This document shows, one piece after another, positions 20,130-29,784 of a stretch of 60,997 nucleotides of DNA (the first letter of the stretch is position 1; each line of letters opens with the position of its first letter). The stretch comes from Pelagibacteraceae bacterium AG-426-P20 (lineage in GTDB: Bacteria > Pseudomonadota > Alphaproteobacteria > Pelagibacterales > Pelagibacteraceae), in NCBI GenBank assembly GCA_003210015.1, contig QCNX01000002.1, forward strand, positions 1 to 60,997. The letters are read 5' to 3'. Position numbers and translations under genes: made by a program. Under the pieces are notes generated by a model that saw only the letters and a list, made by a program, of their open reading frames with translations, had not been told where the DNA came from and made no database searches.

Positions 20130-20681
20130 GTGAATAAATCTTTTTTAAAATTTGTTACAGATTTCGGTCCTTTAGCAATATTTTTTTTCTATTATTACAA
20201 TAATGATAAAAATTTATCAATTGCTATTCCTCCACTCATAGTTGCAACTTTAATTGCTTTGGGGATTGTGTGGTTTTTTGAAAAAAAAATACCACCCATG
20301 CCTTTAGTAAGTGGAATCTTAATCACTTTCTTTGGTGGTCTAACAATTTATTTTAATGATCCAATATTCATTTATATAAAACCAACAATAATAAATATTT
20401 TATTTGCTTTAACTTTATTTTTTGGAAAATTTTTTACAAAAGATCCAATTCTCAAAAAAATTATGGGTAAATCAATTGCTTTATCAGACATTGGGTGGCA
20501 ACTATTGAATAAGAGATGGATGTTATTTTTCTTTGGACTTGCCATATTAAATGAGTGTGTTTGGAGAACTCAAACCGAAGAATTTTGGGTTAATTTTAAA
20601 GTTTGGGGCATGTTGCCAATAACAATAATTTTTACAGGTTTTCAAATACCTTTAATTAACAAACATAAAATTGATGCATAA
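20130..20681 (+). CDS. yciB: Inner-membrane septation protein A family (YciB/IspZ), GTG start
   Basis: FVTDFGPLAIFFFYYY, LNECVWRTQTEEFWVNFKVWGMLPITIIF. Confidence 0.9.
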   Translation: MNKSFLKFVTDFGPLAIFFFYYYNNDKNLSIAIPPLIVATLIALGIVWFFEKKIPPMPLVSGILITFFGGLTIYFNDPIFIYIKPTIINILFALTLFFGKFFTKDPILKKIMGKSIALSDIGWQLLNKRWMLFFFGLAILNECVWRTQTEEFWVNFKVWGMLPITIIFTGFQIPLINKHKIDA

Positions 20682-21018
20682 AAATTTAAAATTAGTAGTA
20701 AATAATTCATATAAACAAATACAAGAAAAACAATTTTTTGAAAAAAGTGAACTAAAAATAATCTTAGATCTGTATGCTAAGATGGTTTCTGAGGGATCTT
20801 GGAAAGACTACGGTCTAAATATCTCTAGTAAACAAGTCAGTTTTAGTGTTTTTAGAAATGCAGCAGAAAATGCTTTATATAAAATATGTAAAAATTTTAA
20901 TCCAAAAAATAAAAACCTTAAATATTTAATAACAGATACTACTGGTAAAATTCTTAAAAATTCTTTTGATTTAAAAATATTATTTAAAAATACTAATTGG
21001 AAAAAATTACAAAAGTAA
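20671..21018 (+). CDS. DUF2794-like conserved protein
   Basis: LDLYAKMVSEGSWKDYGLNISSKQVSFSVFRNAAENALYKICK. Confidence 0.75.
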   Translation: MMHKNLKLVVNNSYKQIQEKQFFEKSELKIILDLYAKMVSEGSWKDYGLNISSKQVSFSVFRNAAENALYKICKNFNPKNKNLKYLITDTTGKILKNSFDLKILFKNTNWKKLQK

Positions 21019-21019
21019 T

Positions 21020-21781
21020 CTATCTTCTTTGACCAAACAATCTAAGTAACATTATAAATAAATTTATAAAGTCTAGATAAAGAGTAAGTGCTCCCATTAC
21101 AGCTTTTTTACCCATCACTTCGCCTGTATCACTGGCAGCGTACATATTTTTGATTTTTTGAGTATCATATGCCGTTAAACCAACAAAAATCAAAACACCT
21201 AATATAGAAATCACAAAATACATCATTGATGATTTCATAAATATATTAACTATAGAAGCAATTATAATTCCAATTAAACCCATCATTAAAAATGAACCAA
21301 GTTTAGTTAAATCTCTTTTAGTAGTATATCCATATATGCTCATCGCTCCAAAAGTAGCTGAACTTATAAAGAAAACTCTAGTGACGCTCATTCCGGTATA
21401 AACTAACAAAATTGAGGACAACGATAGTCCCATTAGTCCTGCAAAAACCCAAAAAGTTGTTTGAGCTTTTGATGCACTCATTTTGTTAATTCCAAAACTC
21501 ATATAAAAAACAATTCCTAGAGGAGCAAGCATAACAAGCCATTTTAATCCTGACATGAAAATTGCATTTCCTACTGAGGTTAGGGCTACTATTGAACCAG
21601 CATCGTTTGTAACAACTGACATCTTAAATGTAATTAGAGCTATAATGCCTGTTAATAAAATTCCAGTTGCCATGTAATTATAAACCTTAAGCATGTAGGA
21701 TCTTAAGCCTTCATCCATCACAGCAGCTGTTTGCTGAGCTGCTTTAGCTCTGTTTAAAATTCCATTTTTATCAAATTCCAT
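21020..21781 (-). CDS. Bax inhibitor-1/YccA family membrane protein
   Basis: ~7 TM; LTAYDTQKIKNMY, LTLYLDFINLFIMLLRLFG. Confidence 0.93.
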   Translation of the reverse strand: MEFDKNGILNRAKAAQQTAAVMDEGLRSYMLKVYNYMATGILLTGIIALITFKMSVVTNDAGSIVALTSVGNAIFMSGLKWLVMLAPLGIVFYMSFGINKMSASKAQTTFWVFAGLMGLSLSSILLVYTGMSVTRVFFISSATFGAMSIYGYTTKRDLTKLGSFLMMGLIGIIIASIVNIFMKSSMMYFVISILGVLIFVGLTAYDTQKIKNMYAASDTGEVMGKKAVMGALTLYLDFINLFIMLLRLFGQRR

Positions 21782-21842
21782 AATACTGATTATATAATAT
21801 TCTTTTGCTAATTATTCAAGATACCTTAAAAGATAAACTTCA

Positions 21843-22880
21843 ATGAATTATAAAAAATTAGGTAATACGGACGTAAACGTAAGTACAATTTGTCTCGGCA
21901 CTATGACCTGGGGTGAACAAAATACTCAAAATGATGGGTTTGAGCAAATGGATTATGCTTTAGATCAAGGAGTAAATTTTTGGGACACTGCTGAAATTTA
22001 TTCTATCCCTCCTAAACAACAAACGTTTGGAGATACAGAAACAATCATTGGAAATTGGTTTGAAAAAACAAAAAAGAGAAAAGAAGTTATTTTAGCCTCA
22101 AAAGTTTGTGGGCCAATGAGAGAATATGTCAGGGGTGGTGGTAATCAATTTGGTACAAAAAATATTACTGAAGCTTTAAATGGTAGTTTAAAGAGATTAA
22201 AAACGGATTATATCGACCTATATCAACTGCATTGGCCTGAAAGAAAAACAAATTTTTTTGGTAAACTAGGTTATGAGCATGATGATAGTAACGAGTGGAC
22301 TAAGTTTGAAGATATACTGGCTGATCTAAATAACTTTATAGATCAGGGTAAAATTAGACATGTTGGCTTATCAAATGAAACTCCTTGGGGATTATCAAAA
22401 TTTTTAGAAATATCTAAAAATAAAAATTTACCAAGAATGCTTTCAGTTCAAAATCCATACAACTTATTAAACAGAACATATGAAGTTGGTCTTGCAGAAA
22501 TGTCCGTCAGAGAGAAAGCTGGATTATTAGCCTATTCACCTTTAGCGTGTGGATATTTATCTGGAAAATACAGAAATAATCAAATGCCAAAAGGCACACG
22601 AATAGAACGTGATGGTGAATTTTGGACAAGATATAATAAACCTAATTCGGACAAGGCTATTGATGCTTATTTTAAAATAGCAGAAAAGCATAAGTTAAAT
22701 TTAGCTCAAATGTCTTTAAAGTTTTTAGAAATTCAGCCTTTTGTGACTTCTGTAATTATAGGTGCTACGACAATGGATCAGTTGAAAACAAATATAGAAA
22801 GTGTAAATATAAAATTAACAAATGAAGTTATTAATGAAATTAACGAAGTTCAAAAAACATATCCTAATCCATGTCCATAA
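21843..22880 (+). CDS. Aldo/keto reductase (Tas-like)
   Basis: LGTMTWGEQNT, FWDTAEIYSIPPK, DYIDLYQLHWPERKTNFFGKLGY, HVGLSNETPWG. Confidence 0.92.
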   Translation: MNYKKLGNTDVNVSTICLGTMTWGEQNTQNDGFEQMDYALDQGVNFWDTAEIYSIPPKQQTFGDTETIIGNWFEKTKKRKEVILASKVCGPMREYVRGGGNQFGTKNITEALNGSLKRLKTDYIDLYQLHWPERKTNFFGKLGYEHDDSNEWTKFEDILADLNNFIDQGKIRHVGLSNETPWGLSKFLEISKNKNLPRMLSVQNPYNLLNRTYEVGLAEMSVREKAGLLAYSPLACGYLSGKYRNNQMPKGTRIERDGEFWTRYNKPNSDKAIDAYFKIAEKHKLNLAQMSLKFLEIQPFVTSVIIGATTMDQLKTNIESVNIKLTNEVINEINEVQKTYPNPCP

Positions 22881-23383
22881 TTAAAAAAAATTTAATATTA
22901 ATCTCAATTTTCACTTTACTGGTTATAACCCCATCTAAATCTGAAGAATTAAAAAAAATTGGAAAATTTAAAGATTGGGAAACTATGGTTTTAGTTGAAC
23001 AAACTGGCACGGTTTGTTTTGCACAATCATCACCTGTCTTACAAGCTCCAAAATCTAACAAAAGAGAGGCTAGATTATTTGTGACCTTTAGACCAAGCGA
23101 AAAAATTTCTGATGAAATCAGCGCAAGTCCAGGGTATGAGTTTAATAAAAAAAATTCTGTAACAGCAACATCAGGAAAAAATAAAATTAAATTTGATATT
23201 AAGCAACAAGGCTTTGCGTGGATTGCTGACAACAAAATTGAAAAAAAGATGGTTAGATTAATGAAAAAAGGATCAAGAATTATGATTACAGGTTATAATG
23301 AAAAAGGTTCTCAAACTATTGACCATTACTCACTCTTGGGGTTTACCAAAGCTTATAGTGCTGCAAAAAAAGCCTGCAGTTAA
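22871..23383 (+). CDS. Invasion-associated locus B (IalB)-family periplasmic protein
   Basis: Signal peptide, FKDWETMVLVEQTGTVCFAQS, ARLFVTFRPSEKISDEISASPGYEF. Confidence 0.8.
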   Translation: MSIIKKNLILISIFTLLVITPSKSEELKKIGKFKDWETMVLVEQTGTVCFAQSSPVLQAPKSNKREARLFVTFRPSEKISDEISASPGYEFNKKNSVTATSGKNKIKFDIKQQGFAWIADNKIEKKMVRLMKKGSRIMITGYNEKGSQTIDHYSLLGFTKAYSAAKKACS

Positions 23384-23386
23384 TAA

Positions 23387-24571
23387 ATGAAATCCAAAAA
23401 AAAAATAGTTTTAGCCTATTCTGGAGGATTAGATACATCTATAATTTTAAAATGGCTTCAATTAAATTATAAAGCAGAAGTTATATGTTACACCGCTGAT
23501 ATTGGTCAGAAAATTGATAAAAAAAAAATAATTAAGAATGCAAAAAAATTTGGTGTAAAAAAGATTATCATTCAAGATCTTAAAAATGAGTTTGTTAAAG
23601 ACTATGTCTACCCTATGATTAGAGGACATGCTGTTTATGAAGGAATATATTTGTTGGGAACATCAATCGCAAGACCTTTAATAGCAAAAGATCAAATAAG
23701 AATTGCAAAAAAATTTAAAGCGTATGCAGTTTCTCATGGTGCAACCGGTAAAGGAAACGATCAAGTAAGATTTGAGCTTGGTTATCATTATTTTGGTCCA
23801 AAAATAAAAGTTATTGCTCCATGGAGAAACTGGAAATTAAAATCAAGAACAGATTTAATTAATTATGCAATTAAACATAATATAGAAATTCCTATGGATA
23901 AAAAAGGTACCCCGCCATTTTCTATTGATGACAATTTATTTCATACCTCAACAGAAGGTAAGACTTTAGAAAACCCTAAAAATTTTGCACCAGAGACTGT
24001 ATTTCAAAGAACTACTTCTCCAGAAAAAGCTCCTAATAAACCAACATTTATAACTATAAATTTTAAAAATAGCGATCCATACAGAATCAATGGAAAAAAA
24101 CTATCACCATCAAAATTGTTAGAAAAATTAAATATATTGGCTGGCAAAAACGGAATAGGAAGAGTTGATCTTGTTGAAAACAGATTTATAGGAATAAAAT
24201 CTAGAGGAGTATACGAAACACCTGGCGGTACACTTTTAATAAATGCTCATAGAGCTATAGAATCTGTAACTCTTGATAAAGAAACTATGCACAAAAAAGA
24301 GCGTGTAATGCCAAGATATGCTGAACTAATTTACAATGGTTATTGGTTTTCTAAAGAAAGATTTAAACTTCAAAAAATAATTGACCTTAAGAAAAACAGA
24401 GTAAATGGATCTGTTAAGCTAAAACTTTATAAAGGAAATATTACTATTCACTCGAGAATTACTAAGAGTAATGCATACTCAATGAAAAAAGTGTCTTTTG
24501 AAGAAAATAAAACTTTTAATAAATCAAATGTTGAAAGATTTATTAATTATCACAAAAAAAAACTTAGATAA
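23387..24571 (+). CDS. argG: Argininosuccinate synthase
   Basis: KIVLAYSGGLDTSIILKWL, YLLGTSIARPLIAK, SHGATGKGNDQVRFELGY. Confidence 0.97.
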   Translation: MKSKKKIVLAYSGGLDTSIILKWLQLNYKAEVICYTADIGQKIDKKKIIKNAKKFGVKKIIIQDLKNEFVKDYVYPMIRGHAVYEGIYLLGTSIARPLIAKDQIRIAKKFKAYAVSHGATGKGNDQVRFELGYHYFGPKIKVIAPWRNWKLKSRTDLINYAIKHNIEIPMDKKGTPPFSIDDNLFHTSTEGKTLENPKNFAPETVFQRTTSPEKAPNKPTFITINFKNSDPYRINGKKLSPSKLLEKLNILAGKNGIGRVDLVENRFIGIKSRGVYETPGGTLLINAHRAIESVTLDKETMHKKERVMPRYAELIYNGYWFSKERFKLQKIIDLKKNRVNGSVKLKLYKGNITIHSRITKSNAYSMKKVSFEENKTFNKSNVERFINYHKKKLR

Positions 24572-24577
24572 TTTATA

Positions 24578-25720
24578 ATGAATTTTGTTCCGTCGAGAGC
24601 TTTTGCTATTGATAAACTTAACAAATTTGTTGATCAAAATTTATTTGAATATTCAAGGTTAAGAAATTTTGATTATGGTCCAAAAAATAGATCAAATATT
24701 TCATGCATTTCCCCTTATATTACTCATGGTGTAATTTCTGAGTTAGAGTTAATTAAAAAATCTTTAAATAAATTCTCATTTTCCAAAAACGAAAAATTTA
24801 TTCAAGAAGTTTTATGGAGAACATACTGGAAAGGTTGGTTGGAATTAAGACCTACTGTTTGGACAGATTATTTAAACGAATTAAAAAAAATTCGTGAAGA
24901 ATTTAAAGATAACGCTGATTATAAAAAGGCTATTGAGGGAAATACAAATATAGAGTGTTTTAATGAATGGGTAAATGAATTAAAAGAAAACAATTACTTA
25001 CACAATCATGCAAGGATGTGGTTTGCAAGTATTTGGGTTTTTACTTTAGAGCTGCCGTGGCAATTAGGGGCTGAATTTTTTATGAAGCATTTGTATGATG
25101 GAGATACTGCAGCCAATACATTAGGATGGAGATGGGTTACTGGAATTCAAACACAAGGAAAAAATTATTTAGCTAGTGAATGGAACATTAAAAAATTTAC
25201 CAATAACAGGTTTAACAATATCAAACTTAATGAAAATGCTCCTCCGAAAACAAGCGATAAAACTTATGCTGCATCAAAATTGGAGTTTAAGAATCCACAA
25301 AATCTTGAAGAAAAAAATCTTCTTATTTTTGAGAATAATTTGTCTTTTGAAATAAGTGATTTTAAAGATCAAAAATTTAAAAAGGTTTTTTTAATTTCTA
25401 ACAAAAATGAAAACCGAACCATAAAGCTCAGTGAAAAATTAGTAAAATTCAAGTCTCAATTAATTGAAGATCAAAAAAAGAGATTAGAAGAAAAATCAAT
25501 TGATACTGAAATTATAGATTTGAGTGAGATACAGAATATTAATGAAACTTCTTATGGTTTATATCCGACAGTTGGTGAAAACCTAGATTTTATAAATACG
25601 AATAATTTAAAAATAGAATTTCTGTATAGAAAATTAGATCAATTTTCTTGGCAATATTGTAATAAAGGTTTTTTTAATTTTAAGAATTATATTCCAAAAA
25701 TTATTACAAATTTCAATTAA
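24578..25720 (+). CDS. Cryptochrome/photolyase-family FAD-binding protein lacking the usual N-terminal alpha/beta domain
   Basis: FAD-domain motifs RSNISCISPYITHG, LWRTYWKGWLELRP, HNHARMWFASIWVF, LYDGDTAANTLGWRWVTGIQTQGKNYLAS. Confidence 0.88.
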   Translation: MNFVPSRAFAIDKLNKFVDQNLFEYSRLRNFDYGPKNRSNISCISPYITHGVISELELIKKSLNKFSFSKNEKFIQEVLWRTYWKGWLELRPTVWTDYLNELKKIREEFKDNADYKKAIEGNTNIECFNEWVNELKENNYLHNHARMWFASIWVFTLELPWQLGAEFFMKHLYDGDTAANTLGWRWVTGIQTQGKNYLASEWNIKKFTNNRFNNIKLNENAPPKTSDKTYAASKLEFKNPQNLEEKNLLIFENNLSFEISDFKDQKFKKVFLISNKNENRTIKLSEKLVKFKSQLIEDQKKRLEEKSIDTEIIDLSEIQNINETSYGLYPTVGENLDFINTNNLKIEFLYRKLDQFSWQYCNKGFFNFKNYIPKIITNFN

Positions 25721-26493
25721 AATTCATATTTCTTGAAATAGATCTGATCTAGCCAAGTCAATCTACCTATCAACTTGTAACTGTTTTTAGCTAAAAGGTT
25801 TCGAATTTTTTTTGATTTCATAGATGATGGTTCCTCGTCTTCATAGATAATGTAATCAATTTTTTCTTTGAATGACAATGACTCTAAAACTTCTAATTCA
25901 AATCCCTGAACATCAATCACTAAAAGGTTTGAAGTATTAACTGGAAAATTTATATTTTTTAATTGAAAAGATTTTACGTATTCATGGATTATATTTTCTT
26001 TAAATCTTTTGATGTTATTTATATAATTTTTTCCTCTAAACGAATTGTCATCAATAGCTTTTAGGATAGAATTTTTATCAAAAGAACCTTGCCCATGTGC
26101 CCAATTATCAAAAAACCCTTCCCCATTCAATTCATTACAAATTTTTGGGTTTATATAAAAAATTTTTTTGTTTAAATTTTCATTTGAAACATAAAAATTT
26201 TCTAATTTTATATCTTCACGATTTTTGTACAGATCACATAGCTGATCATAATAATACTTGATGGGTTCAAATATTATTGTTGAATAATTACCTTTGTTCA
26301 CCAAGAATTGTCTTAATGGATCATTTTGTATCCCATCATTCCCACCAACTTGTACAATAAATTTTTTCTTTTCTTGTGAGAAGTAATATTTAAAAAAATC
26401 AGGAGTTTTAAAATTATTTTTATAAATAGTTTTTGATAAAATTTTACGTTTTAATTTAAAAAAGAGATTATTTAATAAATTCATTAAAACCAT
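25717..26493 (-). CDS. FkbM-family methyltransferase-like protein
   Basis: FIVQVGGNDGIQNDPLRQFL, IIFEP, LLVIDVQGFELEVLESL. Confidence 0.82.
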   Translation of the reverse strand: MVLMNLLNNLFFKLKRKILSKTIYKNNFKTPDFFKYYFSQEKKKFIVQVGGNDGIQNDPLRQFLVNKGNYSTIIFEPIKYYYDQLCDLYKNREDIKLENFYVSNENLNKKIFYINPKICNELNGEGFFDNWAHGQGSFDKNSILKAIDDNSFRGKNYINNIKRFKENIIHEYVKSFQLKNINFPVNTSNLLVIDVQGFELEVLESLSFKEKIDYIIYEDEEPSSMKSKKIRNLLAKNSYKLIGRLTWLDQIYFKKYEF

Positions 26494-26705
26494 CTTATCA
26501 TACCGATAATTCCAGCAGTTGCATAAAAAAATTGTAATAACAATATTCCTTTATGACCTCCTCTGTAAGCCCAAATTCCAATTAAAATTGCTGACAATAA
26601 TAATAAACAAAAACCAAAAAATTCTATCCCTATATTTAATGCAACAAATAAAGAGTACAGTATAGCTGTAATAACTCCTGCCCATTCAAAAATTTTATTA
26701 CTCAT
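26484..26705 (-). CDS. Small multi-TM membrane protein
   Basis: 73 aa, three hydrophobic segments; overlaps neighbouring ORFs by a few nt. Confidence 0.65.
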   Translation of the reverse strand: MSNKIFEWAGVITAILYSLFVALNIGIEFFGFCLLLLSAILIGIWAYRGGHKGILLLQFFYATAGIIGMIRWF

Positions 26706-27421
26706 AATATCTTTTTAAAATTTTCATAAAGGATTTTAGAATAATTATTCATATCACTCATATTATCTTTCGCAGATTGATCAAATTTTTCTAATGCCCC
26801 ATCTCCTAATTGATCCTCTAGAGCTTTTTTATACTCTGGAACACAACCCCACTCGTTTACAGTTGTGTCTTTAATTTCGATATGAAATTGAATTCCGTAA
26901 GCATGATTTTGATATTTAAAAATTTGATATTTAGTAACTGGTGAAGAAGCTAATAAAGTTATATCTTTATTATTCTCAATCCCTTGGACCTCGTAAGAAT
27001 GCCATTGCAAGCTTTTTATTTTATTAGGAAATTTAGAGAATAAATTATCAGTATCTTTTTCTTTAGAAAAATTAATATCCATAATCCCTATTTCTGCTGG
27101 TTGGGATTTAACTACTTTGCCACCTACAACTTCACCTAACAACTGGCATCCTAAACAAAAACCTAAATAAGGCTTTTTTAGATTAATAACAAATTCTTTG
27201 ATTGCTTTTTTTTCCTCAATCATCCAAGGATAATCTTTTTCCATAAACGTATCCATTGGGCCGCCCATACAGAACATTCCATCAAATTTACTAAGATCAC
27301 TTGGAATTTTTTCACCTTCATCGAGCTCTATGGTTGTCAAGTTAAGTCCATCAGCCAACATTAAATCTTTAATGTATCCAGGGTCTTCAATTTTAATATG
27401 CTGTAATACAATTATGTTCAC
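26702..27421 (-). CDS. Class I glutamine amidotransferase-like protein, GTG start
   Basis: MGGPMDTFMEKDYPW, YLGFCLGCQLLGEVVGGKV, GIQFHIE. Confidence 0.9.
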   Translation of the reverse strand: MNIIVLQHIKIEDPGYIKDLMLADGLNLTTIELDEGEKIPSDLSKFDGMFCMGGPMDTFMEKDYPWMIEEKKAIKEFVINLKKPYLGFCLGCQLLGEVVGGKVVKSQPAEIGIMDINFSKEKDTDNLFSKFPNKIKSLQWHSYEVQGIENNKDITLLASSPVTKYQIFKYQNHAYGIQFHIEIKDTTVNEWGCVPEYKKALEDQLGDGALEKFDQSAKDNMSDMNNYSKILYENFKKIL

Positions 27422-27426
27422 TAAAA

Positions 27427-27555
27427 TTAGCTTAGCTTAGAACACTTCTTAGAACAATATTTTACTCTATCCCAATTAAGCTTCCATTTCTTTCTCCAAA
27501 CAAAAGATCTTTTACAAACAGGACAAATTTTTGATGGTAAATGTTCTTTTTTCAC
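27427..27555 (-). CDS. DUF2256-like zinc-ribbon protein, 42 aa, not in ORF track
   Basis: Translated by hand: V(M)KKEHLPSKICPVCKRSFVWRKKWKLNWDRVKYCSKKCSKLS*; CxxC...CxxxC; GTG start overlaps the TAG of the upstream photolyase gene. Confidence 0.88.
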   Translation of the reverse strand: MKKEHLPSKICPVCKRSFVWRKKWKLNWDRVKYCSKKCSKLS

Positions 27556-29045
27556 TAGATTGTATTTTTTTTTATGAATTTATCAGCTTCAGATAAAATC
27601 ATTTTTTTTCTATCTGTTTTCATTTTATCAAAGATACGAACCATCATCGACAATCTGGGATTTTTTAAAAAGAATTTTCTATTTCGATCTATAAATCTCC
27701 AATACAATCCATCCATTGTATTACACCAATTACCTTTTTTAAAATCCATCATTTTCATAAAATAAGCAGATCCACAGATATAGGGTTTAGTTGCAAAAAT
27801 TCCCCCATCACTAAATAATCCCATTCCATAAACATTTGGAACCATTACCCAATCAGATGAGTCGACAAACATTTCCATGAACCATTTATAAACCAATGTT
27901 GGTTTTATTTCGCAAAGATTCATAATATTAGATAAAATCATTAACCTTTCAATATGATGGGACCATCCATAACTTTCTGCATTTTGAATTGCATGATCTA
28001 AAGGAGGCAGGCCTGTTGTTCCCTCGTACCAGGATTTTTTCATTTTTTTAATATGTTTAAAAAAGTTGCTTGTTTCCATTTCGTCAGAATAATTTTGATA
28101 AATTCCACGCATAAACTCTCTCCAACCGATTATCTGACGAATGTACCCTTCTAGTGAGTTCATTTTTATTTTATTCTTTTTGTGAAACTCTAAAACTTTT
28201 TGAACAATAAATTCAGGAGTAATTAATCCTAAATTGATATATGGGCTTAAGGCACTGTGAAACAATATATTATCTTTTTGATTTACAGCATCTTCATAAT
28301 CGCCAAACAAATTTGATTTTTCTTTTATAAAAAAGTTCAAAAGCTTAACTACTTGATCAAATTCTGTTGCAAGCCAGAAATCTTTTGTACTACCAGGATG
28401 ATCTTTAAATAATTTTTCAATAATAGGTTTTAACTTTTTTGTATGATTAGTTTCATTAATTTTAGGAAATTTTGGTATTGAAATATCTTTAGGTAACTTA
28501 TTTCTATTGTCTTCATCAAAACTCCATTTTCCTCCAACTGGATTTCCATCAGCACCCATTAATATTCCAGATTTTTTTCTAACTTCTTTATAAAATGTTG
28601 CCATGAAAGGTTTTTTAGATTTTCCTAAATAATTATTAAATTCATTTCTTGAATTTAAAAACATTGGGGTTTGAATAATATTCCACTTAATTTTTTCTTT
28701 TTTTAAAAATTGTGACATTTTTTTTTCAAAAAATTTGTCTTCTATTTCAAAACTTGAGATTTCTGTTATTTTTTTTTGGGTAGTATTTTTTTTTAATTTT
28801 TTAAAATAATCATCTTTAAAATCTTTATCCTCAATTTTTGAATAATGTAATTTATATTTACTCTTTTTAAGAGTATCGGCATATGAACGCATAGAGGACA
28901 AGAATAGTAAGATCTTTTGCTTATGGTGTTTTTCATAAGTACATAAACCGTTGTCTTCTGCCATAAAAAATGTGTGGTCCTTTTTGAAGCGGTCGATGTA
29001 TTTTAATGGAAATAATTGATTACCAAGTATAAAAAATAACTTCAT
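27555..29045 (-). CDS. Deoxyribodipyrimidine photolyase-related protein (PhrB/DPRP-type cryptochrome-photolyase family)
   Basis: FFILGNQLFP, GGKWSFDEDNRN, GWREFMRGIY, DWVMVPNVYGMGLFSDGGIFATKPYICGSAYFMKM. Confidence 0.9.
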   Translation of the reverse strand: MKLFFILGNQLFPLKYIDRFKKDHTFFMAEDNGLCTYEKHHKQKILLFLSSMRSYADTLKKSKYKLHYSKIEDKDFKDDYFKKLKKNTTQKKITEISSFEIEDKFFEKKMSQFLKKEKIKWNIIQTPMFLNSRNEFNNYLGKSKKPFMATFYKEVRKKSGILMGADGNPVGGKWSFDEDNRNKLPKDISIPKFPKINETNHTKKLKPIIEKLFKDHPGSTKDFWLATEFDQVVKLLNFFIKEKSNLFGDYEDAVNQKDNILFHSALSPYINLGLITPEFIVQKVLEFHKKNKIKMNSLEGYIRQIIGWREFMRGIYQNYSDEMETSNFFKHIKKMKKSWYEGTTGLPPLDHAIQNAESYGWSHHIERLMILSNIMNLCEIKPTLVYKWFMEMFVDSSDWVMVPNVYGMGLFSDGGIFATKPYICGSAYFMKMMDFKKGNWCNTMDGLYWRFIDRNRKFFLKNPRLSMMVRIFDKMKTDRKKMILSEADKFIKKNTI

Positions 29046-29072
29046 AATTAAATATAACTAATAAAAGATTTT

Positions 29073-29783
29073 ATGTCAGAAAAATATCTTATTTTTGGTG
29101 CGACAGGTTCTATTGGATCAAGTTTAGCTGATCAATTAAAAAATTCAGGGTATGATATTCACTTAGTTGCAAGAAACGAAAGCGAAGTAAGTTCAATCGC
29201 AGAAAAACTTGGCTGTGATTTTACCGTTGCAGATGTTCTTGAAGATGGCTTTATAGAAAAAATTAAGACAGATGTTCCTGAAATTAAGGGGATTGCATAT
29301 TGTGTAGGCTCAATTGATTTAAAACCATTAAGAATGGTAACTGAACAAGATTTTAATAAATGTATGAAGTTAAACCTTTATTCAGCAGTTGAGGCAATCA
29401 AAGGTTATCAAGAGACTCTAAAAAAAAACAAAGGTTCGGTAGTTTTGTTTTCAACTGTTGCTGCTCAAAGAGGTTTTACTAATCATGCTATTATTGCCTC
29501 GGCAAAAGCTGCAGTTGAAGGTTTAACAGTATCCCTTGCAGCTGAATTTGCTCCAAATATAAGAGTTAATTGCGTTGCTCCAAGTTTAACAAAATCTAAA
29601 ATTGCAGAACCCATGTTGAAAAATACTACAATTGCAGAAGGTATTGCAAAAGCTCATCCGCTAAAAAGGTTGGGTGAAGGAAAAGACTCAGCTGCGCTTG
29701 CAAAATTTTTAATAACTGAAGATAGTTCTTGGGTTACTGGTCAAATTATTGCTGTTGATGGTGGCAGATCAAAACTCTCTTAA
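29073..29783 (+). CDS. Short-chain dehydrogenase/reductase
   Basis: YLIFGATGSIGSSLADQL, SAKAAVEGLTVSLAAEFAPNIRVNCVAPS, SSWVTGQIIAVDGG. Confidence 0.93.
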   Translation: MSEKYLIFGATGSIGSSLADQLKNSGYDIHLVARNESEVSSIAEKLGCDFTVADVLEDGFIEKIKTDVPEIKGIAYCVGSIDLKPLRMVTEQDFNKCMKLNLYSAVEAIKGYQETLKKNKGSVVLFSTVAAQRGFTNHAIIASAKAAVEGLTVSLAAEFAPNIRVNCVAPSLTKSKIAEPMLKNTTIAEGIAKAHPLKRLGEGKDSAALAKFLITEDSSWVTGQIIAVDGGRSKLS

Positions 29784-29784
29784 G

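Noticed and set aside
22864-23235. 123-aa minus ORF opposite the IalB-like gene
   Set aside because: The plus-strand protein has a signal peptide and family motifs; the minus ORF has none
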